Source of the DNA: a virus
Direction: 5' to 3' (one strand)
Virus record (IMG/VR): IMGVR_UViG_3300030116_000212
Span: 1-28,668 of that record
DNA: 28,668 bases
Part shown: positions 13,225 to 20,942 of the stretch, in pieces
Layout of the letters: every line of letters begins with the position of its first letter
Position numbering within the stretch: the first letter of the stretch is position 1
Notes under the pieces: generated by a model
Told to the model about the DNA's origin: nothing
Database searches by the model: none
Seen by the model: the letters and a program-made list of their open reading frames with translations, nothing else
Made by a program: the position numbers and the translations under genes

Positions 13225-14009
13225 TAGAGCATTTTAAAAAGTTTGATACTAAAGATAAAAAAAGTATTTTACCATTATCATTTAGTCAGCTAACAGAGTT
13301 TGCATTTAATAGAGAACGCTGGGCGTTGAGAAGAATATTTGGTTATGAGTTTGATACAAACCCAGCAATGCAAAGAGGAAGTGTTGTAGAAAGTGGCTTA
13401 AATATGTGGCTTAACGGAACAGATCAGAAAGAAGCAATAGATAAGATGCTTAATGAGTATGATGATAACTGTTCTGGTTTAGCTGGTGACAAGGTAGCTA
13501 GTGAAAGAGAAAACCTTGTTCCATTATTTAATGAAGGAGTACAAAGACTAACTAATTATGCTTTCAAATGGGATTTAATAGGTTATCAAAACAAAATAGA
13601 AATGGATATAGAAGGAATACCATTAGTAGGCTTTACAGATTTTCAATTTGAAGATAAGTCAACTAAAGAAAATTTTTACGTTGATCTAAAAACTACTTTG
13701 AGAAAACCAACTGGCATTTCATATTCTCACGCAATGCAACAAAGTATATACCACCAATGCACCAACGCAGAACAAAGATTATGGTATTTAGTTTGCAAAA
13801 AATCTGGCACAGAGTTTTATGAATACAGCTTAGACGACTACCAGAAACCTATGAAGATATGCAACCATATAGTCAAGGTAATGGGTTCATTTTTGCAAAA
13901 GGTAGATACCTTAGATGATGTTAAGAACTTGCTGATTCCAAACCCAGACGACTGGATATGGAAAGAGGAAGCAGTACATAAAGCTAGAGTTGAGGTATGG
14001 GGGTATTAA
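13221..14009 (+). CDS. PD-(D/E)XK nuclease (RecB/Cas4-type exonuclease)
   Basis: The 262-residue protein has the ordered motifs of the family: LSFSQLTEF near residue 19, QRGSVVES (R52, G53, E57), GFTDFQF (D140), FYVDLKTT (D155, K157) and the MQQSIY motif (Q173, Y177). It would degrade duplex DNA ends and act in recombination or replication repair, as phage exonucleases do. No Cys cluster for a Cas4 iron-sulphur centre is visible. The start is coupled to the micropeptide stop. The stop codon lies in the loop of a weak hairpin at 14000-14016. Confidence 0.85.
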   Translation: MIEHFKKFDTKDKKSILPLSFSQLTEFAFNRERWALRRIFGYEFDTNPAMQRGSVVESGLNMWLNGTDQKEAIDKMLNEYDDNCSGLAGDKVASERENLVPLFNEGVQRLTNYAFKWDLIGYQNKIEMDIEGIPLVGFTDFQFEDKSTKENFYVDLKTTLRKPTGISYSHAMQQSIYHQCTNAEQRLWYLVCKKSGTEFYEYSLDDYQKPMKICNHIVKVMGSFLQKVDTLDDVKNLLIPNPDDWIWKEEAVHKARVEVWGY

Positions 14010-14019
14010 TTACCCCTTT
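14000..14019 (+). terminator. Weak terminator or hairpin at the end of the nuclease gene
   Basis: GGGGTA (14000-14005) pairs with TACCCC (14011-14016) over the loop TTAAT, which contains the TAA stop; TTT follows. The short T-run suggests partial termination. It resembles the stop-in-loop hairpin at 9611-9632. Confidence 0.45.
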
Positions 14020-14046
14020 ACCAAAATCATTATTTAGGTTTAAAAT
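14018..14046 (+). promoter_or_regulatory. Possible promoter for the replication gene
   Basis: TTACCA (14018-14023) lies exactly 17 bases before TAAAAT (14041-14046), each one or two bases from consensus. It lies in the longest intergenic gap of this block and directly after a weak terminator. AT-rich DNA produces such matches often, so the call is tentative. Confidence 0.35.
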
Positions 14047-14063
14047 AATATAAGGAGAAAATT

Positions 14064-14903
14064 ATGACATTTATAAGTAAGGAAAGTAAACCACAAGAAA
14101 AACTAAAAGCATGGTATTTATTTACTGAAGATTTTGTTGCTGGAACAATGAGTAACACAGCAGTTGAAGTTGGGGTGTATATAAGATTGTTATGCTGGAA
14201 CTGGAACAAGAGATGCCAAGGTATACCAAAAGATAGCAACACATACTATAGAATAGCAAACTGTATCACAGAAGAAGAAAAAAAGGCTTGTGAAACAGTA
14301 TTGAAACAATTTTTTGTAGAGGTTCAAGATCATTACCAGAATGAAAGACAGCTACAAGAGTATTTATTTATCACTAAAAGAATAGAAGCATCTAAGATAA
14401 ATGGTAGGCTTGGTGGTAGACCAAAAAAACCTAGACAAAACCCCCCTACCCTAACCACTACCCCTACCATTAAACCTAAAACCAAAAAGAAAGATAATTT
14501 TCCTTTATTTTGGAATGATATATCAAATAAAGTCAGTAAGGGTATAGCAGAAAAGAATTACAAATCTTTAGATGCAGAATGGCAAAATAAACCAGTAGAA
14601 TTAGCAGAAATGTATAATAAGTATTACCACAGCATAGAAGACAAACGTTATGCCAAGCAACCAGCATACTGGATATCAGCTAAGAAGTATGAAGATCAAG
14701 AAGCTAAAATAGAAAACAAATCTGGAGAAGTATATCCTTTAAGATTAAAAATGTTTAAACAAGCAATAGAAGATAAAGATAAAAGTTCATTTATCACTAG
14801 TTTTGCAAACCAACATTTTCCAGATGTACAAAGAGCAATTAAGGAAGGAGAAATAACTAAAGAAGATGCAGTAAAGTATTTAAACATGGGTAACAGATTA
14901 TAA
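14064..14903 (+). CDS. DUF1376-type phage replication protein
   Basis: Residues about 12-115 match the DUF1376 pattern: KLKAWYLFTEDFVAGTMSNT, then EVGVYIRLLCWNW, then a helical stretch with VLKQFF. GRLGGRPKKPRQ and a Pro/Thr linker (residues about 124-142) follow. The C-terminal domain has FPLFWNDISNKVSKGIAEKN and KQPAYWISAKKYED, like other phage replication initiators of this type. It probably recognises the origin and loads host replication proteins, since no polymerase or helicase is encoded here. ATAAGGAGAAAATT precedes the ATG. The DNA of the linker holds C-rich repeats that could be origin iterons. Confidence 0.75.
   Translation: MTFISKESKPQEKLKAWYLFTEDFVAGTMSNTAVEVGVYIRLLCWNWNKRCQGIPKDSNTYYRIANCITEEEKKACETVLKQFFVEVQDHYQNERQLQEYLFITKRIEASKINGRLGGRPKKPRQNPPTLTTTPTIKPKTKKKDNFPLFWNDISNKVSKGIAEKNYKSLDAEWQNKPVELAEMYNKYYHSIEDKRYAKQPAYWISAKKYEDQEAKIENKSGEVYPLRLKMFKQAIEDKDKSSFITSFANQHFPDVQRAIKEGEITKEDAVKYLNMGNRL
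14443..14468 (+). repeat. C-rich short repeats in the replication gene linker
   Basis: CCCCTACC occurs at 14443-14450 and 14461-14468, with the variant CCCTAACC between them at 14449-14456. The patch is strikingly C-rich for this AT-rich genome. Iterons inside an initiator gene's linker would resemble the lambda O arrangement, but the codons for Pro and Thr could explain the bias on their own. Confidence 0.35.
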
Positions 14904-14906
14904 AAT

Positions 14907-15206
14907 ATGCTAGAGGTACAAACATACCTTGATAATGGTTTACCAGTACTGTATGCTCATTTAAACCAGACTAAAAATGGATTTACTATGGCAGATAGGT
15001 TCAAAGACGATAAAACAAAGCAAGATTACACTTTTTACAGTATGAGTAAAAAGACTGATAAAAAAATAAATATGACTAAATTTATGTATTGTATCAAATG
15101 TGCTAGTGAACCTATTATTGCTGTAGATAATGCAAAAGAATATATTTGTAATAAATGTATAGAAAAAACTTTATCTGAAAAATGGAATATCAGAAACAAA
15201 AAATAG
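14907..15206 (+). CDS. Hypothetical protein with a C-terminal zinc ribbon
   Basis: The 99-residue protein has a beta-rich N-terminus (MLEVQTYLDNGLPVLYAHLN) and a C-terminal four-cysteine finger: YCIKCASE, then EYICNKCIEK (C82, C85 and C99-like spacing, two CxxC knuckles about 15 residues apart). It probably binds nucleic acid or a partner. It starts three bases after the replication gene and overlaps the next small gene by 25 bases, so it may work with the initiator. Confidence 0.6.
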   Translation: MLEVQTYLDNGLPVLYAHLNQTKNGFTMADRFKDDKTKQDYTFYSMSKKTDKKINMTKFMYCIKCASEPIIAVDNAKEYICNKCIEKTLSEKWNIRNKK

Positions 15207-15313
15207 AATTGTTTAAAAAGCTAATATGTGAAATAGATATTAGCAAGTATGATCAAAAGGAGTTTAACAAAATAGTAAATCTTATTTATCAAGATATATT
15301 TAGAATAGAATAA
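15182..15313 (+). CDS. Small hypothetical protein (43 aa) before terS
   Basis: It encodes MEYQKQKIELFKKLICEIDI and then YDQKEFNKIVNLIYQDIFRIE, two amphipathic helices. It overlaps the previous gene by 25 bases and the terminase small subunit gene by one base (TAATG). The coupling suggests it is translated together with terS. No family recognised. Confidence 0.55.
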   Translation: MEYQKQKIELFKKLICEIDISKYDQKEFNKIVNLIYQDIFRIE

Positions 15314-15618
15314 TGGCTAGACCTAAAAAATATCATATAGATTTAGAACAACTACAAAAGTTAGCTAAATTTGGTTGTACAAACAAGGAGATGGCAGATT
15401 TCTTTGGGTGTTCAGCAGACTTACTTGAAAAGAGTTATTCGGATATTCTGACAAAAGGTAGAGCAGAGCAGAAGATGAGATTAAGACAGCTACAATGGAA
15501 GTCAGCAGAAAAAGGTAATGTAACTATGCAAATATTCTTAGGTAAGAACTTATTAGGTCAACAAGATAGAATAGAAGAGAACCAATTAGAAGAACCATTA
15601 GTATGGACTAATGATTGA
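15313..15618 (+). CDS. terS: Terminase small subunit
   Basis: The 101-residue protein has an N-terminal helix-turn-helix (DLEQLQKLAKFGCTNKEMAD, then FFGCSADLLEKSYSDIL). A helical oligomerisation region follows (RAEQKMRLRQLQWKSAEKGN) and then MQIFLGKNLLGQQD. This layout is typical of small DNA-binding terminase subunits, which recognise the packaging site and regulate the motor. It lies directly before the large subunit with a TGATG overlap. Confidence 0.85.
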   Translation: MARPKKYHIDLEQLQKLAKFGCTNKEMADFFGCSADLLEKSYSDILTKGRAEQKMRLRQLQWKSAEKGNVTMQIFLGKNLLGQQDRIEENQLEEPLVWTND

Positions 15619-16835
15619 TGCCATTAACTGAACCACAGAAAGCAGTCACTAATTCTAAAGCAAGGTTTAGAGTATTAATTACTGGAAGAAGGTTTGGTAA
15701 AACATATTTAGCAATAAACGAAATAGCCAAGTATTCAAGTCAACCTAATAAAAAGGTATGGTATGTAGCTCCTACTTACAGACAAGCAAAGGCAATATGC
15801 TGGAATGTATTAAAAGAAAAAATGTTAGCACATAGATGGGTAAAGACTATTAATCATAGTGATCTTACTATTACATTAAGAAATAACTCAACTATTACAT
15901 TGAGGGGGTCAGATAATGAATCAGCACTAAGAGGCGTAGGCTTGGACAAATTAATTATTGATGAATTTTCAGACGTAAACAAGACAGCTTGGTATGAAGT
16001 ACTTAGACCCACATTATCAGATACAAACGGACACGCATTATTTTGTGGCAGTCCTAGAGGGTTTGGTAACTGGTCTTATGAATTATTTAAGATGGGTGAA
16101 ACCAATAATGAATGGGAAAGTTTTAAATATACTACACTAGAAGGTCAGCAAGTAAGTGAAGATGAGATAGAACAAGCAAAACAGGATTTAGATTTAAGAA
16201 CATTTCAGCAAGAGTATGAAGCAACGTTTGTCAATTACTCTGGAATGATATACTATAATTTTAGTAGGGAAAAAAACATAGTTGAGAAATACAAAGATAA
16301 TAATTTGTTTTTGCATATAGGATTAGACTTTAACGTTGACCCTATGTGTGCTGTAGTAACTGTAATAGACAGAAACATAGTTACAGTAATAGATGAGATA
16401 CAGATATTTTCTTCTAACACGAATGAAATGTGTGAAGAGATAAAGAACAGATACAAGCATAAAAATATCATTGTGTACCCAGACCCTAGTGCAAGACAAA
16501 GAAAAACATCTGCTGGTGGCACTACAGATTTAGCCATATTAAAAAACTTTGGGTTTGATGTAAGATGCAAGAACACAGCACCATTAGTTAGAGATAGAAT
16601 AAATGCAGTAAACTCTAAGCTAAAAAATGTTGCTGGTAAAAGTAGTTTATTTGTTTTAAATACTTGTAAAAATGTTATAAAGAGTATAGAAAGACAGATA
16701 TACAAAGAAGGAACTCATATACCAGATAAGGATAGTGGGTACGACCATATGAATGATGCTTTGGGTTACTTGATAGAATACAACTATCCTATAAGAAGAA
16801 ATTTTGTACCAACTGAGCAAAAGAGGTGGAGTTAA
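15618..16835 (+). CDS. terL: Terminase large subunit
   Basis: I chose the ATG at 15618 (TGATG overlap) over the TTG three bases earlier. The 405-residue protein has Walker A GRRFGKT (residues 23-29), Walker B LIIDE (112-116) and coupling motif CGSPRG (143-148). The C-terminal RNase H-like nuclease follows: GLDFNVDP with D237, DEIQI with D259/E260, YPDPSAR, and DHMNDALGY with D376/D380. It packages DNA into proheads using ATP and cuts concatemers. The nuclease metal ligands all appear intact. The portal gene starts immediately after the stop. Confidence 0.95.
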   Translation: MPLTEPQKAVTNSKARFRVLITGRRFGKTYLAINEIAKYSSQPNKKVWYVAPTYRQAKAICWNVLKEKMLAHRWVKTINHSDLTITLRNNSTITLRGSDNESALRGVGLDKLIIDEFSDVNKTAWYEVLRPTLSDTNGHALFCGSPRGFGNWSYELFKMGETNNEWESFKYTTLEGQQVSEDEIEQAKQDLDLRTFQQEYEATFVNYSGMIYYNFSREKNIVEKYKDNNLFLHIGLDFNVDPMCAVVTVIDRNIVTVIDEIQIFSSNTNEMCEEIKNRYKHKNIIVYPDPSARQRKTSAGGTTDLAILKNFGFDVRCKNTAPLVRDRINAVNSKLKNVAGKSSLFVLNTCKNVIKSIERQIYKEGTHIPDKDSGYDHMNDALGYLIEYNYPIRRNFVPTEQKRWS

Positions 16836-18266
16836 ATGGAAAGAGAACAATTACAAGAGAAACATCATTTATGGAAAGCTAACATAGAGAACTGGGAGTT
16901 TTATATTCGCAGTTACTTAGGTGGCAACGATTACAAAAACGGATATTACTTGCACAGATACATATTGGAATCACCAGAGGAATATGATGCAAGAATAAGA
17001 CATACCCCATTAGACAATCATTGTAAAAATGTTGTGCAAATCTATACCAGCTTTTTATGGCGAGTTCCACCAACAAGAGATTATGGTAGCTTAGACGGAG
17101 ATGAGCAACTACAGTCATTTATTAAAGACGCTGATTTAGATGGTAGAAGTTTTAATACAGTTATGAGAGAGGTGCAAATGAACGCATCTATTTATGGTAA
17201 CTGCTGGGTAATTGTAGATAAACCTCAGACTAATGCAAAGACTAGAGCAGAAGAACTAGCTCAAGATATTAGACCTTATGTATCCATATATACTCCAGAG
17301 AACATTGTAAACTGGAATTACAGCAGAGCAAGTAGTGGTAGGTTTTATTTAGATTATTTAGTTATAGTAGAAGATATGACTTCTGAAAGAGCAATACTAA
17401 AAGTGTTTACAGAGGAAACTATCAGCACTTACGAAGTGGAAGAGTATGACAAAGAGTATGAAGAAGGAGATGTAAAGCTATTAGACGAAGTTCCTAATCC
17501 TATAGGAGTTATTCCAGCAGTAAATGTATACAACCTTAGAGGAAATAAAAGACCGATAGGTATAAGTGATCTATCAGATGTAGCTTACTTACAGCAATCT
17601 ATTTATAATGATTACTCAGAAAAAGAACAACTGATAAGACTAGCCAACCACCCCAGCTTAGTAAAAACCCCTAATGTAGAAGCATCTGCTGGGGCTGGTT
17701 CTATAATAGAAATACCCGAAGATATGGATAGTGCATTGAAACCCTATATTATTCAACCTAGTGGTCAAAACCTAGATGGTATAATGAAATGTATACAAAA
17801 CAAAGTAGATGCTATAGATAGAATAACACACATGGGGTCAGTAAGAGCTACTGGTACACAGATAGCTAGTGGAATAGCACTACAGACAGAGTTTCAGCTA
17901 CTAAATGCAAGATTATCAGAGAAAGCAGATTATTTAGAGAACGCTGAAGAGCATATATGGAGTTTATTTGCTAGATGGTTAGAAAAAGAGTTTGATGGTT
18001 CTGTAAACTACCCAGATACCTTTGATATTAGAGATTGGGCGAATGATATGCAGTATTTACAGATGGCTAAAGCTAGTGGCGTAAGGTCAGAAACATTTAA
18101 CAAAGAAATCGACAAACAAATCGCAGATACAGTTATAGACAACAATGACAAGATCAAAACAATAAATGAAGAGATTGACAACGCAAGAACTGTAAGAGGT
18201 CAATTCCAAACAACAAACGTAGAAGGAGTAACAGTTGGCGAAACAGAAGAGGAAACGAGTTCCTAA
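16836..18266 (+). CDS. Portal protein (DUF4055-like)
   Basis: The 476-residue protein fits a marine phage portal family: WEFYIRSYLGGNDY near residue 20, IRHTPLDNHCKNVVQIYTSF near 60, LWRVPPTRDYGSL, DADLDGRSFN, and a C-terminal helical crown region (THMGSVRATGTQIASGIALQ, then FQLLNARLSEKADYLENAEE). It would form the dodecameric ring at the packaging vertex. GGAG is located just before the ATG in the end of terL. Its last 32 bases overlap the TTG-started gene that follows. Confidence 0.9.
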   Translation: MEREQLQEKHHLWKANIENWEFYIRSYLGGNDYKNGYYLHRYILESPEEYDARIRHTPLDNHCKNVVQIYTSFLWRVPPTRDYGSLDGDEQLQSFIKDADLDGRSFNTVMREVQMNASIYGNCWVIVDKPQTNAKTRAEELAQDIRPYVSIYTPENIVNWNYSRASSGRFYLDYLVIVEDMTSERAILKVFTEETISTYEVEEYDKEYEEGDVKLLDEVPNPIGVIPAVNVYNLRGNKRPIGISDLSDVAYLQQSIYNDYSEKEQLIRLANHPSLVKTPNVEASAGAGSIIEIPEDMDSALKPYIIQPSGQNLDGIMKCIQNKVDAIDRITHMGSVRATGTQIASGIALQTEFQLLNARLSEKADYLENAEEHIWSLFARWLEKEFDGSVNYPDTFDIRDWANDMQYLQMAKASGVRSETFNKEIDKQIADTVIDNNDKIKTINEEIDNARTVRGQFQTTNVEGVTVGETEEETSS

Positions 18267-18420
18267 AGATAAAAAAACCAAGATACCTAAAAAGTATCTA
18301 TCTGGTTTAAAGGGGTCAAAACGCACCCTTAGAGCTAGTTTAATTAAGCAAGTTAGTGCATTGTATAAAAGTGGTGCAAGGATACCTAGATCATTATTAA
18401 AAAGGAGAACAAGGGTATAA
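18235..18420 (+). CDS. Small basic protein (61 aa) with a TTG start
   Basis: The TTG at 18235 is preceded by AGAAGGAG (18221-18228) at good spacing inside the portal gene, so I accept it. The protein reads KDKKTKIPKKYLSGLKGSKR, then TLRASLIKQVSALYKSGARI and a basic end KRRTRV. Proteins with PxKYLSGLxGxKR-type motifs occur in marine viruses without known function. It overlaps the following gene by one base (TAATG). It is likely a nucleic-acid-binding or head-internal protein, judged by charge and place. Confidence 0.7.
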   Translation: MAKQKRKRVPKDKKTKIPKKYLSGLKGSKRTLRASLIKQVSALYKSGARIPRSLLKRRTRV

Positions 18421-18686
18421 TGGCAGTAAAAAGAAAACCTTTATCAGCATCTACAATAAAAACACTTAAAGCAAAGGCAAAGAAGTCTAAATTATTTAAT
18501 TTAGCAGATTTAAAAGCTAGTTATCGTAGAGGGCAAGGTGCATTTCTTAGTTCTGGTAGTAGACCTAGAATGTCTATGAACGCATGGGCTATGGCTAGAG
18601 TAAACAAACTGATAAAAAGAGGGCGTTCTGGAACGTTTGATACAGATTTAATTAGAAGAGCAAGTAAAAGAAAGAGAAAAAAGTAA
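18420..18686 (+). CDS. Small basic protein with an RRGxGAxxSSGxRP...WAMARVN motif
   Basis: The 88-residue protein has LKASYRRGQGAFLSSGSRPR, then MSMNAWAMARVNKLIKRG and a Lys/Arg-rich tail KRKRKK. The same motif order (RRGxxA, RPxxS, WAMARVN) is found in small proteins of marine phages and large algal viruses, function unknown. It is coupled to its neighbours by one-base overlaps on both sides. Its position between portal and minor head protein suggests a structural or DNA-associated role. Confidence 0.7.
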   Translation: MAVKRKPLSASTIKTLKAKAKKSKLFNLADLKASYRRGQGAFLSSGSRPRMSMNAWAMARVNKLIKRGRSGTFDTDLIRRASKRKRKK

Positions 18687-18973
18687 TGGCAGAATATAGA
18701 GGTAAACAAGTTAAGCTAAATAAACCTTTTAGATTATCTGCTAGTGAATCAAAAAGAAAAAAGTTTGGTGTATATGTAAAAGAAAAGTCTACTGGTAAAA
18801 TTAAAAAAGTAACCTTTGGTGCAAGAGGTATGAGTATCAAGAAGAGTATACCAGCTAGGCAGAAGTCATTTCTAGCTAGAATGGGTGGTGTATTAAAAGA
18901 AGTAAAAGGTCAAAAGTCTTTATCACCAGCTTACTGGTCTATTAGAGCTTGGAAAAAGAACTTTCCGTTGTAA
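18686..18973 (+). CDS. Small basic head-region protein
   Basis: The 95-residue protein contains KFGVYVKEKSTGKIKKVTFG, then GMSIKKSIPARQKSFLARMG and YWSIRAWKKNFPL. The pattern (K-F-x-VYVK, V-x-FG, P-x-R-x-KSFxAR, YWSxxxW) resembles a domain seen attached to or near prohead proteases and core proteins in marine phages. The usual Cys residues of that domain are absent here. It is the third of three coupled basic genes. A role in the prohead core is inferred. Confidence 0.65.
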   Translation: MAEYRGKQVKLNKPFRLSASESKRKKFGVYVKEKSTGKIKKVTFGARGMSIKKSIPARQKSFLARMGGVLKEVKGQKSLSPAYWSIRAWKKNFPL

Positions 18974-18976
18974 TGA

Positions 18977-20674
18977 ATGTCAAGGATATTAGAAAAACTA
19001 GCTGATCAACACGAAGAACGTATGATCAATGTATTATACAAACTGGAAGAAGATGTTGTAAAAGAAGTTACAAGAGCCACTAAAGGACAACTAGTATCAC
19101 AAAGATTAGCAATACAATTAAGACCTAAAATAAAAGAGTTAGTAGAAAACAACTTTCTTAATGAAGCTGATCTAATAATAAATGAAGAATACAACAAAAT
19201 AGCAAAAGAGGTACTAGATACATTTGGTGAAATGCCTATACCCAACAAATTTAAAAGTCTTACAGAAGCAAACCTATCTACTATTAATGCACTAAAGTTT
19301 CAAAGTTATTCTGGCTTTGAAGATATAGGCGAAAGATTTATCAAGGTAATTAATGATGAGTTATACCAAAGTACAATAGCTGGTAGACCTTTTGAAGATA
19401 TGGTTAGCAATATTAGATCACATATCAATGGAGTGTATAAAAAATCAAATCAAAGAGAGATTAATGAGCTAGTAGATTTTATCAATGAGAATAAATATGA
19501 TAAGTTTAAAAAATCTCAAGTAGAAGAGGCTGTTAGAAAACTACATACTCAATATGCTAGTGATAGAGCTGGTAATAATTTAAGAAGATATGCTGGACAG
19601 ATAGCACACGATAGCGTAATGCAGTTTCACGGACAGTTTACCATAGCTAAAGCTAAAGAAAGTGGACTTACCCATTTTACTTATACTGGTACATTAGTAA
19701 GAGATAGCCGAGATTGGTGTAGAGGAATATTAGGTAAAACCTATACAGAAAAACAAATAAGAGAACTTTGGAACACTAGGTCTTGGAATGGAAAAGCAAA
19801 TGGCGACCCATTTATAGTAAGAGGTGGTTATAGATGCAGACATACTTGGATACCAACAGACCCAGCTTGGGGTGAAGAAACACTTGATGAATTACCACCA
19901 GAGGAAGATATAGAAGAAACAACACCAAAAGTATCACAGAATTTAGCATCAGTTGTAACAGCACCAAAAAGAAAATTTGGCAAATATAAAGGATTAACAG
20001 ACGAGCAAGTAAAAAAAGTAGTAGATAAAGATTTAAAAAGTCAGCTTACACCTACAACATTAAAAGTATTTAATAATGTTCCTTTAGTAAATGGAATTAC
20101 ACTTAATCAAAAAAGAGCATATTTTAGACCAGAAGAAGATACACTTGTAACTAATGCTAAAGCTGGAACACTAGCACACGAATATGGACATTATATAGAT
20201 TACAAAACTGGCAGTAGAAAAATAAGACAGTTTGAGCGTCAGCCTAAACCTTGGTCATTTGAAAATAAAAAATTTAGAGAAGCATTTGAAAAAGATGCAG
20301 AAAATTTTACATCAGATGCTACTAAAGGTTCAAATAAATTGCAAAAATATTTTGATGAATTAGTTGAAATTAGATATTACGAAAAAAAAGTAAGAGGAAA
20401 AATAAGAGAAACTGGTTATTATGAGGGAAAGTTAGAAGGAGATGATAGAATTACTGATATTATAGATGCTTTAGTAAATGGTAGATTTCACTCTCTTTAT
20501 AAAGCACCCGGACACGGACTTGACTATTACAGAAAAGTAGAACTCCGAATGACAGAAACATTTGCTAATTTATTTGCAGTACAAAACAATAAAAGAGCTT
20601 TAAATATTTTAAAAGATATAGTGCCTAACACTATGAAACAATTTGATGAAAGGATAAAAGAACTTGCTAAGTGA
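18977..20674 (+). CDS. MuF-like minor head protein fused to an HExxH metallopeptidase-like domain
   Basis: Residues 1-200 are helical. Residues about 205-295 are a MuF-type domain: GQIAHDSVMQFHGQFTIAKA, THFTYTGTLVRDSRDWCRGI (C248), GDPFIVRGGYRCRHTWIP (C287, H289). An acidic linker (about 298-325) leads to a C-terminal domain with AGTLAHEYGHYIDYKTG (H401, E402, H405) and a downstream MTETFANLF (E527). That is the ligand layout of a gluzincin-type zinc peptidase, as in toxin-like zincins. MuF proteins sit inside heads near the portal. The extra domain could be an ejected effector or a maturation protease. At 565 residues it is longer than MuF alone. Confidence 0.85.
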   Translation: MSRILEKLADQHEERMINVLYKLEEDVVKEVTRATKGQLVSQRLAIQLRPKIKELVENNFLNEADLIINEEYNKIAKEVLDTFGEMPIPNKFKSLTEANLSTINALKFQSYSGFEDIGERFIKVINDELYQSTIAGRPFEDMVSNIRSHINGVYKKSNQREINELVDFINENKYDKFKKSQVEEAVRKLHTQYASDRAGNNLRRYAGQIAHDSVMQFHGQFTIAKAKESGLTHFTYTGTLVRDSRDWCRGILGKTYTEKQIRELWNTRSWNGKANGDPFIVRGGYRCRHTWIPTDPAWGEETLDELPPEEDIEETTPKVSQNLASVVTAPKRKFGKYKGLTDEQVKKVVDKDLKSQLTPTTLKVFNNVPLVNGITLNQKRAYFRPEEDTLVTNAKAGTLAHEYGHYIDYKTGSRKIRQFERQPKPWSFENKKFREAFEKDAENFTSDATKGSNKLQKYFDELVEIRYYEKKVRGKIRETGYYEGKLEGDDRITDIIDALVNGRFHSLYKAPGHGLDYYRKVELRMTETFANLFAVQNNKRALNILKDIVPNTMKQFDERIKELAK

Positions 20675-20876
20675 TAAAGAAATAGATAAAAGACTTGATG
20701 AAGCTACATTACCAGAGGACTATGAAAAGTTATATATAGATATGTTTGGGGAAAAAGTGCCAACAAGGAGTGATACTTGGGGCGAGTTTCCAGTAGATAT
20801 GATTTTAGAAGCTATTGATAAAAAGAAACCAATAGAAAAAGAACAATTATATGAAGAAGGAAAAATAATCCTATAG
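20664..20876 (+). CDS. Small acidic protein downstream of the MuF-metallopeptidase
   Basis: This 70-residue acidic protein starts with TTG, overlapping the end of the MuF gene by 11 bases, with GAAAGGA at 20648-20654 as a distant site. It reads LSDKEIDKRLDEATLPEDYE, then IDMFGEKVPTRSDTWGEFPV and ILEAIDKKKPIEKEQLYEEG. No family recognised. The tight coupling to a toxin-like domain makes an inhibitor or immunity role conceivable; a structural accessory is equally possible. Confidence 0.6.
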   Translation: MLSDKEIDKRLDEATLPEDYEKLYIDMFGEKVPTRSDTWGEFPVDMILEAIDKKKPIEKEQLYEEGKIIL

Positions 20877-20908
20877 TTACAGATAATGTAGATTTTACTG
20901 TAAAACTT

Positions 20909-20917
20909 TGATATAAA
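20909..20917 (+). promoter_or_regulatory. Possible extended -10 promoter before the scaffold and capsid genes
   Basis: TGATATAAA fits TGnTATAAT with one mismatch and lies in the 66-base gap before the scaffold gene, the longest gap in the head block. No clear -35 is seen, as for the lysis promoter at 6914-6922. An adjacent TTTTACTGTAAAA is a short inverted repeat (20893-20905). Confidence 0.35.
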
Positions 20918-20942
20918 TAAATTACAACTGGAGAATATAAAC

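Noticed and set aside
16253-16705. Minus-strand open frame of 150 codons within terL
   Set aside because: It is antisense to conserved terminase nuclease motifs; its hydrophobic composition reflects the reverse complement of Lys/Asn-rich codons.
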